This document shows positions 1 through 12,625 of a stretch of DNA of 64,000 nt, one piece after another. The notes under the pieces were generated by a model, which saw only the letters and a list, made by a program, of their open reading frames with translations, had not been told where the DNA came from and did not search any database. Source of the DNA: Apostichopus japonicus (taxonomy: Eukaryota; Echinodermata; Holothuroidea; Aspidochirotida; Stichopodidae); assembly GCF_037975245.1 (NCBI RefSeq), contig NC_092563.1, positions 22,600,960-22,664,959 of the forward strand. The letters run 5' to 3'. Every line of letters begins with the position of its first letter. Positions within the stretch are counted from its first letter, which is position 1. Both the position numbers and the translations under genes were made by a program.

Positions 1-3000
1 CACCATATTATCACCATTTTATCATCATTTTATCACCATTTTATTACTATTTTATCACCATTGTTTCACCATTTTATCACCATTTTATCAACAATTTATC
101 ACTATTTTATCACCATCTTATCACCATTTGATCACCATTTGATCATCATTTTATCACCATTTTATCACTATTTTATCACCATTTTATCATTTTATCACCA
201 TAATATCATCATTTTATCATCATTTTATCACCATTTTATCATCATTTAATCGACATTTAATCATCATTTGATCATCATTTTTTTCACCATGTTATCACCA
301 TTTCATCACCATTTCATCACCATCTTATCATCATTTTATCATCATTTCATCACCATTTATCATCATTTTATAATCATTTTATCACAATTTTATCACAATT
401 TTATCACCATTTCATCACCATTTTATCACCATTTTATCATCATTTTATCACAATTTTATCACAATTTTATCACCATTTCATCACCATTTTATCACCATGT
501 TATCACCATTTTATCACCATTTTATCACCATCTTATCACCATTTTATCACCATTTGATTATTATTTTATCACCATTTTATCACCATTTTATCACAATTTT
601 ATCACCATTTCATCACCATTTCATCACCATTTTATCACTATTTTATCACCATTTTATCACCATTTTTATCACCATTTTATCACCATTTTATCACCATTTT
701 ATCACAATTTTATCACAATTTTATCACAATTTTATCACCATTTTATCACCATTTTATCACCATTTTATCACCATCTTATTACCATTTTATCACCATTTCA
801 TCACCATTTTATCATAATTTTATCATAATTTGATCACTATTTTATCACCATTTTATCACCATTTATCACAATTTTATGATCATTTTATCACCATTTTATC
901 ATCATTTTATCAACATTTTATCACCATTTTATCACCGTTTTATCACCATTTTATCATCATTTTGTCACCATTTTATCACCATTTTATCACCATTTTATCA
1001 CCATTTTATCACCATTTTATCACCATTTTATCACCATTTTATCACCATTTTATCACCGTTTTATCACCATTTTATCACCATTTTATCACTATTTTATCAC
1101 CATTTCATCACCATTTCATCACCATTTCATTACCATTTTATTACCATTTTATCACCATTTTATCATCATTTTATCATCATTTTATCATCATTTTATCATC
1201 ATTTTATCACCATTTCATCACCATTTTATCACTATTTTATCACCATTTTATCATCATTTCATCACCATTTTATCACCTCTTTATCATTTTATCACCATTT
1301 TATCACCATCTTATCACCATTTTATCACCATTATAAAATGTTTATCTTTTTATCATTTTATCATTTTTATCATTTTATCATTTTATCATTTTATCAACAT
1401 TTTATCAACATTTTATCAACATTTTATCAACATTTTTATCAACATTTTATCAACATTTTATCAACATTTTATCAACATTTTATCAACATTTTATCATCAT
1501 TTTATCAACATTTTATCACCATTTTATCACCATTTTATCACCATCTTATCACCATTTTATTACCATTTTATCATCATTTTATCATCATTTTATCACCATT
1601 TTATCACCATCTTATCACCATTTTATCACCATTATAAAATTTTATCTTTTTTATCATTTTATCATTTTTATCATTTTATTATTTTTATCATTTTATCATT
1701 TTATCATTTTATCATTTTATCATTTTATCATTTTATCATTTTATGATTTTATGATTTTATGATTTTATCATTTTATCAACATTTTATCAACATTTTATCA
1801 ACATTTTATCAACATTTTATCAACATTTTATCAACATTTTATCAACATTTTATCAACATTTTATCAACATTTTATCAACATTTTATCAACATTTTATCAA
1901 CATTTTATCAACATTTTATCAACATTTTATCACCATCTTATCGCCATCTTATCATCATTTTATCATCATTTTATCACCATTTTATCACCATTTTATCACC
2001 ATCTTATCACCATTTTATCAACATTATAAAATTTTATCTTTTCATCATTTTATCATTTTTATCATTTTATCATTTTATCATTTTATCATTTTATCATTTT
2101 ATCATTTTATCAACATTTTATCAACATTTTATCAACATTTTATCAACATTTTATCAACATTTTATCAACATTTTATCAACATTTTATCAACATTTTATCA
2201 ACATTTTATCAACATTTTATCAACATTTTATCACCATTTTATCATCATTTTATCAACATTTTATCAACATTTTATCACCATCTTATCACCATCTTATCAC
2301 CATTTTATCACCATTTTATCATCATTTTATCATCATTTTATCACCATTTTATCACCATCTTATCACCATTTTATCACCATTATAAAATTTTATCTTTTCA
2401 TCATTTTATCATTTTTATCATTTTATCATTTTTATCATTTTATCATTTTATCGTTTTATCGTTTTATCAACATTTTATCAACATTTTATCAACATTTTAT
2501 CAACATTTTATCAACATTTCATCAACATTTCATCAACATTTCATCAACATTTTATCAACATTTTATCAACATTTTATCAACATTTTATCAACATTTTATC
2601 AACATTTTATCAACATTTTATCAACATTTTATCAACATTTTATCAACATTTTATCACCATCTTATCACCATCTTATCACCATTTTATCACCATTTTATCA
2701 TCATCTTATCACCATCTTATCACCACCTTATCACCATCTTATCACCATTATAAAATTTTATCTTTTCATCATTTTATCATTTTTATCATTTTATTATTTT
2801 TATCATTTTATCATTTTATCATTTTATCATTTTATCATTTTATCCTTTTATCCTTTTATCCTTTTATCCTTTTATCATTTTATCCTTTTATCATTTTATC
2901 ATTTTATCATTTTATCATTTTATCATTTTATCATTTTATCATTTTATCATTTTATCATTTTATCATTTTATCATTTTATCATTTTATCATTTTATCATTT

Positions 3001-3363
3001 TATCATTTTATCATTTTATCATTTTATCATTTTATCATTTTATCATTTTATCATTTTATCATTTTATCATTTTATCATTTTATCATTTTATCATTTTATC
3101 ATTTTATCATTTTATCATTTTATCATTTTATCATTTTATCATTTTATCATTTTATCATTTTATCATTTTATCATTTTATCATTTTATCATTTTATCATTT
3201 TATCATTTTATCATTTTATCATTTTATCATTTTATCATTTTATCATTTTATCATTTTATCATTTTATCATTTTATCATTTTATCATTTTATCATTTTATC
3301 ATTTTATCATTTTATCATTTTATCATTTTATCATTTTATCATTTTATCATTTTATCATTTTAT
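1..3363. repeat. Octamer/undecamer tandem array (TTTTATCA and TTTTATCAYCA)
   Basis: Continuous tandem repeat. From 1 to about 2830 the unit is mostly an 11-mer, TTTTATCA followed by CCA, TCA or ACA; stretches of one variant (CACCA, then CAACA) are locally homogenised. A marker containing TTATAAAA and then TTTTATCTTTT recurs near 1328, 1629, 2022, 2379 and 2747, so the array has a higher-order unit of about 300-390 bp. Long open frames exist in all three plus frames only because 33 bp equals three 11-mers; I do not regard them as coding. Confidence 0.95.
2888..3363. repeat. Nearly perfect TTTTATCA octamer run
   Basis: About 60 consecutive copies of TTTTATCA with essentially no variation, the most homogeneous part of the array and therefore the most recently expanded. 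It ends abruptly at TTATCCTTCATG, where the 46-bp satellite begins. Confidence 0.95.
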
Positions 3364-4874
3364 CCTTCATGTACGCCTAAGATATCCATAATTTCCAAAG
3401 TAAGTTGAACTATTAGTAAGTATTGTAAGCCACAGATATTCATAAGTATGTAAAACTATTCGTGGGTATTGTAAGCCACATATATTAATCCTTAAGTTTA
3501 ACTATTCGGAATATAGTAAGCCACAGATATTTATAAGTTAGTTTACTTTTCCTAGGTATTTTACGCCACAGATATTTATAATTAAGTTTAATTACTTATA
3601 AGTATTGTAAGCCAAAGATATTCATAAGAAATTGTAAGCCACATATATTAATCCTTAAGTTTAACTATTCGGAATATAATTAGCAATATATATTTATAAG
3701 TGAGTTTACTATTCCTAGGTATTTTAAGCCACAGATATTCATAATTAAGCTTAATTACTTATAAGTATTGTAAGCCAAAGATATTCATAAGTAAGTTTAA
3801 CTATTTGTTAGTGTTGTAAGCCACAGATATTCATAAATTAGTTTAACTATTCGTTACTATTGTAAGCCACATATATTAATAAGTAAGTTTAACTATTCGT
3901 AGGTATTTTAAGCCACAGATATTCATAATTCAGTTAAATTACTTATAAGTATTGTAAGCCAAAGATATTAATAAGTAAGTTATACTATTCGTTACTATTT
4001 AAGCCACAGATATTTATAACTAAGTTTAACTATTCGTTACTATTGTAAGCCACAGATATTGATAATTAGGTTAAATGACTTTCAAGAATTGAAAGCCACA
4101 GATATTTATAAGTAAGTTTAACTTTTTGTTACTATTGTAAGCTACAGATATTCATAAGTAGGTTAAACTATCCATTACTATTGTTAGCCACAGATATTCA
4201 TAAGTAAGTTAAACTAATCGTGGGTATTGTAAGCCATATATATTAATCCTTAAGTTTAACTATTCGGAATATAGTAAGCCACAGATATTCATAACTAAGT
4301 ATTCATAACTATTCGTTACTATTGTAAGCCACAGATATTCATAAGTAAGTTAAACTTTTCGTTACTATTGTAAGCCACAGATATTCATAAGTAAGTTAAA
4401 CTTTTCGTTACTATTGTAAGCCAAAGATATTCATAAGTAAGTTAAACTTTTCGTTACTATTTTTAGCCACAGATATTCATAAGTAAGTTTAACTATTCAT
4501 AACTATTGTAAGCCACAGATATTCATAAGTAAGTTTAACTATTCGTGAGTATTGTAAGCCACATATATTAATCCTTTAGTTAAACTATTCGGAATATTGT
4601 AAGCCACAGATATTCATAAGTAAGTTAAACGTTTCGTTACTATTGTAAGCCACAGATATTCATAAGTAAGTTTAACTATTCATTACTATTGTAAGCAAGT
4701 AAGTTTAACTATGCGTATGTGGTCTAAGCCACATTTATTCATAAGTAAGTGTAACTATTCGTTGGTATTTTATGCCACATATATACATAAGTAAGTAACT
4801 ATTTGTCAGTATCGTAAGCCACATATGCATAAGGAAGTTTAGCTATTCGTAGGTAATGTAAGCCACATATATTG
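3364..4874. repeat. 46-bp satellite, block 1
   Basis: Diverged tandem repeats of a roughly 46-bp AT-rich unit that begins AAGCCACAGATATTCATAAG and continues TTTAACTATTCGTTACTATT. Monomers vary (AGATATTCAT against ATATATTAAT), which gives several monomer subtypes. No gene seen. Confidence 0.9.
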
Positions 4875-5375
4875 ATATTGGTCATTTGGTCATTTGGTCA
4901 TTTGGTCATTTGGTCATTTGGTCATTTGGTCATTTGGTCATTTGGTCATTTGATCATTTGGTCATTTGGTTATTTGGTTATTTGGTCATTTGGTCATTTG
5001 GTCATTTGGTCATTTGGTCATTTGGTCATTTGGTCATTTGGTCATTTGGTCATTTGGTCATTTGGTCATTTGGTCATTTGGTCATTTGGTCATTTGGTCA
5101 TTTGGTCAATTGGTCATTTGGTCATTTGGTCATTTGATCATTTGGTCATTTGGTCATTTGGTCATTTGGTCATTTTGTCATTTTGTCAATTGGTCATTTG
5201 GTCATTTGGTCATTTGGTCATTTGGACATTTGGTCATTTGGACATTTTGCCATTTTGCCATTTTGCCATTTGGTCATTTTGCCATTTTGCCATTTTGCCA
5301 TTTTGCCATTTTGCCATTTTGCCATTTTGCCATTTTGCCAATTTGCCAATTTGCCAATTCGCCATTTTACCATTT
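4875..5375. repeat. TTTGGTCA / TTTTGCCA octamer array
   Basis: About 60 octamers. The first two thirds are TTTGGTCA, then TTTTGTCA and TTTTGCCA, then ATTTGCCA. The order of homogeneous blocks suggests stepwise mutation and local amplification. Apparent proteins rich in the word VIWSFGHL are by-products of the octamer. Confidence 0.93.
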
Positions 5376-7045
5376 TATGTAAGCCTCATATATCCATAAT
5401 TTAGTTTAACTATATTTTAGTTTGAATATAATTTAGTTTAACTATTCGTTACTATTGTAAGCAACAGATATTCATAAGTAAGTTTAATTACCGTATTGTA
5501 TGGTATTGTATTGTAAGCCAAAGATATTCATAAGCAAGTTGAACTATTCGTTTCTATTTAAGCCACAGATATTCATAAGTTAGTTTAACTATTCGTTACT
5601 ATTGTAAGCCACAGATATTCATAATTAAATTTAATTACTTTTAAGTATTGTAAGCCAAAGATATTCATAAGTAAGTTAAACTATTTGTTAGTATTGTAAG
5701 CCACAGATATTCATAACTTAGTTGAAATATTTGTTAGTGTTGTAAGCCACAGATATTCATAAGTAAGTTTAACTATTCGTGAGTATTGTAAGCCACATAT
5801 ATTAATCCTTTAGTTAAACTATTCGGAATATTGTAAGCCACAGATATTCAATAGTAAGTTGAACTATTCGTTACTATTGTAAGCCACATTTATTCATAAG
5901 TAAGTTTAACTATTCGTTGGTGTTGAAAGCCACATATATTAATCCTTAATTTGAATTATTCGGAATATAGTAAGTTTAATTACTTTCAAGTATTGTAAGC
6001 CACAGATATTCATAAGTAAGTTTAACTCTTCGTGGGTATTGTAAGCCACATATATAAATCCTTAAGTTTAACCATTCGGAATATAGTAAGCCACAGATAT
6101 TTATAAGTAAGTTGACTATTCTTAGGTATTTTAGGCCACAGATATTCATATTTAAGTTTAATTACTTATAAGTATTGTAAGTACTTATAAGTATTTTAAG
6201 CCACATATATTGATAATTAAATTTAATCACTCGTAATGTAAATAATTTAAGCCACATATATACATAAGTAAGTTGAACTATTTGTAAGTAATGTAAGCCA
6301 CAGATACTCATAAGTAAGTTGAACTATTTGTGAGTAATGTAAGCCACAGAAATACGTAAGTGTGTTGAACTATTTGTTAGTATTGTATACCACATATATA
6401 CATAAGTAAGTTAAACTATTTGTAAGTAATGTAAGCCACAGATATTCATAAGTAAGTTTAACTATTCGTAAGTAGTGTAAGCCACAGAATTACATAAGTA
6501 TTTTGAACTATTTGTAAGTATTATAAGCCACAAATATTCATAAGTAAGTTAAACTATTTGTTATTATTGTAAGCCACAGATATTCATAATTTAGTTTAAC
6601 TATTCGTTTCTATTTAAGCCACAGATATTCATAAGTTAGTCTAACTATTCGTTTCTATTGTAAGCCACAGATATTCATAAGTAAGTTTAACTATTCGTAG
6701 GTATTTTAAGCCACATATATTGATAATTAAATTGAATCACTCGTAATGTAAATATTTTAAGCCACATATATACATAAGTAAGTTGAACTATTTGTAAGTA
6801 ATGTAAGCCACGGATAGTCATAAGTATGTTGAACTATTTGTGAGTAATGTAAGCCACAGAAATACATAAGTGTGTTGAACTATTTGTTAGTATTGTATAC
6901 CACAGATATTCATAAGTAAGTTTAACTATTCGTTACCATTGTAAGCCAAAGATATTCGTAAGTTTAATTACTTTCAAGTATTGTAAGCCACCTATATTCA
7001 TAAGTTAGTTTAACTATTCGTTACTATTGTTGGCCACATATATTA
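5376..7045. repeat. 46-bp satellite, block 2
   Basis: Same satellite as at 3364-4874. The first ~800 bp resemble the block beginning at 12626, with the same subtype order, so the two are duplicates about 7.24 kb apart. Confidence 0.88.
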
Positions 7046-7172
7046 ATCATATATTTACCATTTTACCATTTTACCATTTTACCATGTTACCATTTTACCA
7101 TGTTACCATGTTACCATGTTACCATTTTACCATTTTACCATCATACCATTTTACCATTTTATCATTTTATCA
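7046..7172. repeat. TTTTACCA octamer array, copy 1
   Basis: About 15 copies of TTTTACCA (some GTTACCA), ending in TTTTATCA units just before the LINE fragment. A near copy lies at 15706-15830. Confidence 0.9.
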
Positions 7173-7283
7173 TTTTTAGCTAAAAAGTGCTCAAATCGAG
7201 CATTTAACCTCCTACGATTATAAGTTGAAAGGAATATTATTAGATCTCGTGCAAGATGGGCAGAGGAGGGGGGAAAAACATTT
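7173..7283 (+). pseudogene. LINE reverse-transcriptase fragment, copy 1 (truncated)
   Basis: About 110 bp nearly identical to 15831-15935. It encodes the stretch just upstream of the RT domain of L1/Tx1-type elements, including RSRA-W-EEG, with small indels. Satellite resumes immediately after it, so this is a piece captured with the neighbouring octamer array and not a separate insertion. Confidence 0.75.
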
Positions 7284-10200
7284 TTATAAGCAAGTTTACT
7301 ATTCGTAGGTAATTTAAGCCATTCAAGATATTCATAAGTAAGTTGAACTATTTGTTAGTGTCGTAAGCCACAGATATTCATAATGTAGTTTAACTATTCG
7401 TTACTATTGTAAGCCACAGATATTCATATGTAAGTTTAACTATTCGTAGGTATTTTAAGCCACATATATTGATAATTAAATTTAATCACTCGTAATGTAA
7501 ATAATTTAAGCCACATATATACCCTAAGTAAGTTTAACTATTTGTAAGTAATGTAAGCCACAGATATTCATAAGTACGTTTAACTATTCGTTACTATTGT
7601 AAGCCACAGAAATAAATAAGTGTGTTGAACTCTTTGTAAGTATTGTAAGCCACAGATATTCATAAGTAAGATGAACTAATTGTTAGTGTTGTAAGCCACA
7701 TATATTCATAATTTAGTTTAACTATTCGTTACTATTTAAGCCACAGATATTCATAAGTGAATTTAACTACTGGTTATTTTGGTAAGACACATATATTCAT
7801 AAGTAAGTTTAATTACTGAATTGTATGGTATTGTATTGTAAGCCAAAGATATTCATAAGCAAGTTGAAATATTTGTTAGTGTTGTAAGCCACAGATATTC
7901 ATAAGTTAGTTTAACTATTCGTTACTATTGTAAGCCACAGGTATTCATAAGTAAGTTTAACTATTCGTGGGTGTTGTAAGCCACATATATTAATCCTTAA
8001 GTTTAATTACTTTCAAGTATTGTTGGCCACAGATATTCATAAGTAAGTTTAACTCTTCGTGGGTATTGTAAGCCACATATATTAATCCTTAAGTTTAGCT
8101 ATTCGGAATATAGTAAGCCACAGATATTTATAAGTAAGTTTAATTATTCGTTACTATTGTAAGCCACAGATATTCATAATTAAGTTTAATTACTTATTAT
8201 TGTAAGTATTGTAAGCCTTGTAAGTATTGTAAGTATTGTAAGCCAAAGATATTCATAAGTAAGTTGAACTATTTGTTAGTGTCGTAAGCCACATATATTC
8301 ATAATGTAGTTTCTATTGTAAGCCACAGATATTCATAAGTAAGATGAACTAATTGTTAATGTTGTAAGCCACAGATATTCATAATTTAGTTTAACTATTG
8401 TTACTAATGAAGCCAGAGAGATTCATAAGTAAGTGTAATTACTTATAAGTATTGTAAGCCAAAGATGTTCATAAGTACGTTAAACTATTTGTTAGTATTG
8501 TAAGCCACAGACATTCATAATTCAGTTTCACTATTCGTTACTATTGTAAGAGACAGATATTCATAAGTAAGTTTAATTACTGTTTTGTATGGTATTGTAT
8601 TGTAAGCCAAAGATATTTATAAGCAAGTTGAACTATTTGTTACTATTGCAAGCCACAGATATTCATAAGTAAGATGAACTAATTGTTAGTGTTGTAAGTC
8701 ACAGATATTCATAATGTAGTTTAACTATTCGTTTCTATTGTAAGCCACAGATATTCATAAGTAAGTTTAACTATTCGTAGGTATTTTAAGCCACATATAT
8801 TGATAATTAAATTTAATCACTCGTAATGTAAATAATGTAAGCCACATATATACATAAGTAAGCTGAACTATTTGTAAGTAATGTAAGCCACAGATAGTCA
8901 TAAGTAAGTTGAACTATTTGTGAGTAATGTAAGCCACAGAAATACATTAGTGTGTTGAACTATTTGTTAGTATTGTATACCACAGATATTCATAAGTAAG
9001 TTTAACTATTCGTTACCATTGTAAGCCAAAGATATTCATAAGTAAGTTTAATTACTGTATTGTATGGTATTGTATTGTAAGCCAAAGATATTCATAAGCA
9101 AGTTGAAATATTTGTTAGTGTTGTAAGTCACAAATATTCATAAGTTAGTTTAACTATTCGTTACTATTGTAAGCCACAGATATTCATAAGTAAGTTGAAC
9201 TATTCGTTACTATTGTAAGCCACATATATTCATAAGTGTGTTGAACTATTTGTTAGTATTGTATACCACAGATATTCATAACTAAGTTTAACTATTCGTT
9301 ACCATTGTAAGCCAAAGATTTTCATAAGTAAGTTTAATTACTGTATTGTACGGTATTGTATTGTAAGCCAAAGATATTCATAAGCAAGTTGAAATATTTG
9401 TTAGTGTTGTAAGCCACAGATATTCATAAGTTAGTTTAACTATTCGTTACTATTGTAAGCCACAGATATTCATAAGTAAGTTTAACTTTTCGTGGGTATT
9501 GTAAGCCACATATATTAATCCTTTAGTTTAACTATTCGGAATATTGTAAGCCACAGATATTCATAAAGTAAGTTTAACTATTCGTGGGTGTTGTAAGCCA
9601 CATATATTAATCCTTAAGTTTAATTACTTTCAAGTATTGTTGGCCACAGATATTCATAAGTAAGTTTAACTCTTCGTGGGTATTGTAAGCCACATATATT
9701 AATCCTTAAGTTTAGCTATTCGGAATATAGTAAGCCACAGATATTTATAAGTAAGTTTAATTATTCGTTACTATTGTAAGCCACAGATATTCATAATTAA
9801 GTTTAATTACTTATTATTGTAAGTATTGTAAGCCTTGTAAGTATTGTAAGTATTGTAAGCCAAAGATATTCATATGTAAGTTGAACTATTTGTTAGTGTC
9901 GTAAGCCACAGATATTCATAATGTAGTTTCTATTGTAAGCCACAGATATTCATAAGTAAGATGAACTAATTGTTAGTGTTGTAAGCCACAGATATTCATA
10001 ATTTAGTTTAACTATTGTTACTAATGAAGCCACAGATATTCATAAGTAAGTTTAATTACTTACAAGTATTGTAAGCCAAAGATGTTCATAAGTACGTTAA
10101 ACTATTTGTTAGTATTGTAAGCCACAGACATTCATAATTCAGTTTTACTATTCGTTACTATTGTAAGAGACAGATATTCATAAGTAAGTTTAATTACTGT

Positions 10201-12399
10201 TTTGTATGGTATTGTATTGTAAGCCAAAGATATTTATAAGCAAGTTAAACTATTTGTTAGTGTCGTAAGCCACAGATATTCATACTATAGTTAAACTATT
10301 TGTTACTATTGTAAGCCACAGATATTCATAAGTAAGATGAACTAATTGTTAGTGTTGTAAGTCACAGATATTCATAATGTAGTTTAACTATTCGTTTCTA
10401 TTGTAAGCCACAGATATTCATAAGTAAGTTTAACTATTCGTAGGTATTTTAAGCCACATATATTGATAATTAAATTTAATCACTCGTAATGTAAATAATG
10501 TAAGCCACATATATACATAAGTAAGCTGAACTATTTGTAAGTAATGTAAGCCACAGATAGTCATAAGTAAGTTGAACTATTTGTGAGTAATGTAAGCCAC
10601 AGAAATACATAAGTGTGTTGAACTATTTGTTAGTATTGTATACCACAGATATTCATAAGTAAGTTTAACTATTCGTTACCATTGTAAGCCAAAGATATTC
10701 ATAAGTAAGTTTAATTACTGTATTGTATGGTATTGTATTGTAAGCCAAAGATATTCATAAGCAAGTTGAAATATTTGTTAGTTTTGTAAGCCACAGATAT
10801 TCATAAGTTAGTTTAACTATTCGTTACTATTGTAAGCCACAGATATTCATTAGTAAGTTTAACTATTCGTGGGTATTGTAAGCCACATATATTAATCCTT
10901 TAGTTTAACTATTCGGAATATTGTAAGCAACAGATATTCATAAGTAAGTTGAACTATTCGTTACTATTGTAAGCCACATATATTCACAAGTGTGTTGAAC
11001 TATTTGTTAGTATTGTATACCACAGATGTTCATAAGTAAGTTTAACTATTCGTTACCATTGTAAGCCAAAGATATTCATAAGTAAGTTTAATTACTGTAT
11101 TGTATTGTATTGTATTGTATGGTATTGTATTGTATTGTAAGCCAAAGATATTCATAAGCAAGTTGAAATATTTGTTAGTGTTGTAAGCCACAGATATTCA
11201 TAAGTTAGTTTAACTATTCGTTACTATTGTAAGCCACAGATATTCATAAGTAAGTTTAACTTTTCGTGGGTATTGTAAGCCACATATATTAATCCTTTAG
11301 TTTAACTATTCGGAATATTGTAAGCCACAGATATTCATAAGTAAGTTTAACTATTCGTTACTATTGTAAGCCACATATATTCATAAGTTAGTTTAACTAT
11401 TTGTAAGTAATGTAAGCCACAGATATTCATAAGTAAGTTTAACTATTCGTTGGTATTTTATGCCACATATATACATAAGTATGTTTAACTATTTGTTGGT
11501 ATTTTATGTTAAATATATACATAAGTATGTTTAACTATTTGTCAGTATCGTAAGCCACATATGCATAAGTAAGTTTAGCTATTCGTAAGTAATGTAAGCC
11601 ACATATATTTATAAGGGAATTTAACTTTTCGTAAGCCACATATATATATAAGTGAGTTTACCTATTCTCAGGTATATTGTAAGTCACCCATATTCATGAT
11701 AATGTTTAGCCATACATAAGTATTGTAAGCGACAGCTATTCCTAAGTAAGTTTAACTATTCGTTAGTATTGTAAGCCACATATACACTTTAGAAAGTTTA
11801 ACTATTCGTAAGTATTGTAAGCCAAAGATATTCCTAAGTTAGTTAAACCATTGACAAGTATTTTGCGCCAAATATATGCATAAATAAGCTCAACTATTCG
11901 TAGGTATATTGTAAGACACAGATATTCATGAATAAATTTAAGTATTTGTAAGTATTAAAAGCCACATATTTTTATAAGTAAGTTTAACTATTCGTAAATA
12001 TTTAAAGCCATATATGTTTACAGGTAAATTTAACTATCCGTTACGAATGTGAGCCACAGATATTCATAAGTAAGTTTAACTATTCGTAGGTAATTTAAGC
12101 CACAGATATTCATAAGTAAGTTTAACTATTTCTAAGTATTGTTAGCCACATATATTCATAAATTAGTTTAACTATTCGTAAGTATTGTAAGCCACAGATA
12201 TTACTAAGTAAGTTTAACCATTCATAAGTATTGTAAGCGACAGATATTCATAAGTAAGTTTAACTATTCCTTTAGTATTGTAAGCCACAGATATTCATAA
12301 TTAAGTTTAACTATTCGTAGGTATATTGTAAGCCACATATATTCGTAATTAAGGTGAACTATTCCTTTAGCATTGTAAGCCACAGGTATTCATAATTTA
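7284..12399. repeat. 46-bp satellite, block 3, with a ~1.6-kb tandem duplication
   Basis: Long satellite block. The stretch around 7970-9590 recurs around 9587-11200 with an offset near 1616 bp. Markers are the ATTGTTGGCC monomer at about 8020 and 9636, and the TATTGTAAGCCTTGTAAG interruption at about 8205 and 9822. Scattered (TATTG)n runs occur, for example at 11096-11135. No gene seen. Confidence 0.88.
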
Positions 12400-12625
12400 A
12401 GTTTTGTCATTTTGTCATTTTGTCATTTGGTCATTTGGTCATTTGGTCATTTGGTCATTTTGTCAATTGGTCATTTGGTCATTTGGTCATTTGGTCATTT
12501 GGTCATTTGGTCATTTGGTCATTTTGTCATTTTGTCATTTTGTCATTTGGTCATTTGGACATTGTGCCATTTGGTCATTTTGCCATTTTGCCATTTTGCC
12601 AATTTGCCATTTTATCATTTTATGT
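12400..12625. repeat. TTTGGTCA / TTTTGCCA octamer array, copy 2
   Basis: Shorter version of 4875-5375 with the same order of variants (TTTTGTCA, TTTGGTCA, TTTTGCCA) and the same right flank, ATGTAAGCCTCATATATCC. Duplicated together with its flanking satellite. Confidence 0.92.

Noticed and set aside
61-2385. Long open frames of Phe/Ile/His/Leu-rich 11-residue repeats
   Set aside because: Open in all three plus frames purely because the 11-mer repeat lacks stops; no start context or codon signal.
4872-5404. Open frames with VIWSFGHL repeats (also 12404-12649)
   Set aside because: Translation of the TTTGGTCA octamer in three frames; array sequence, not a protein.
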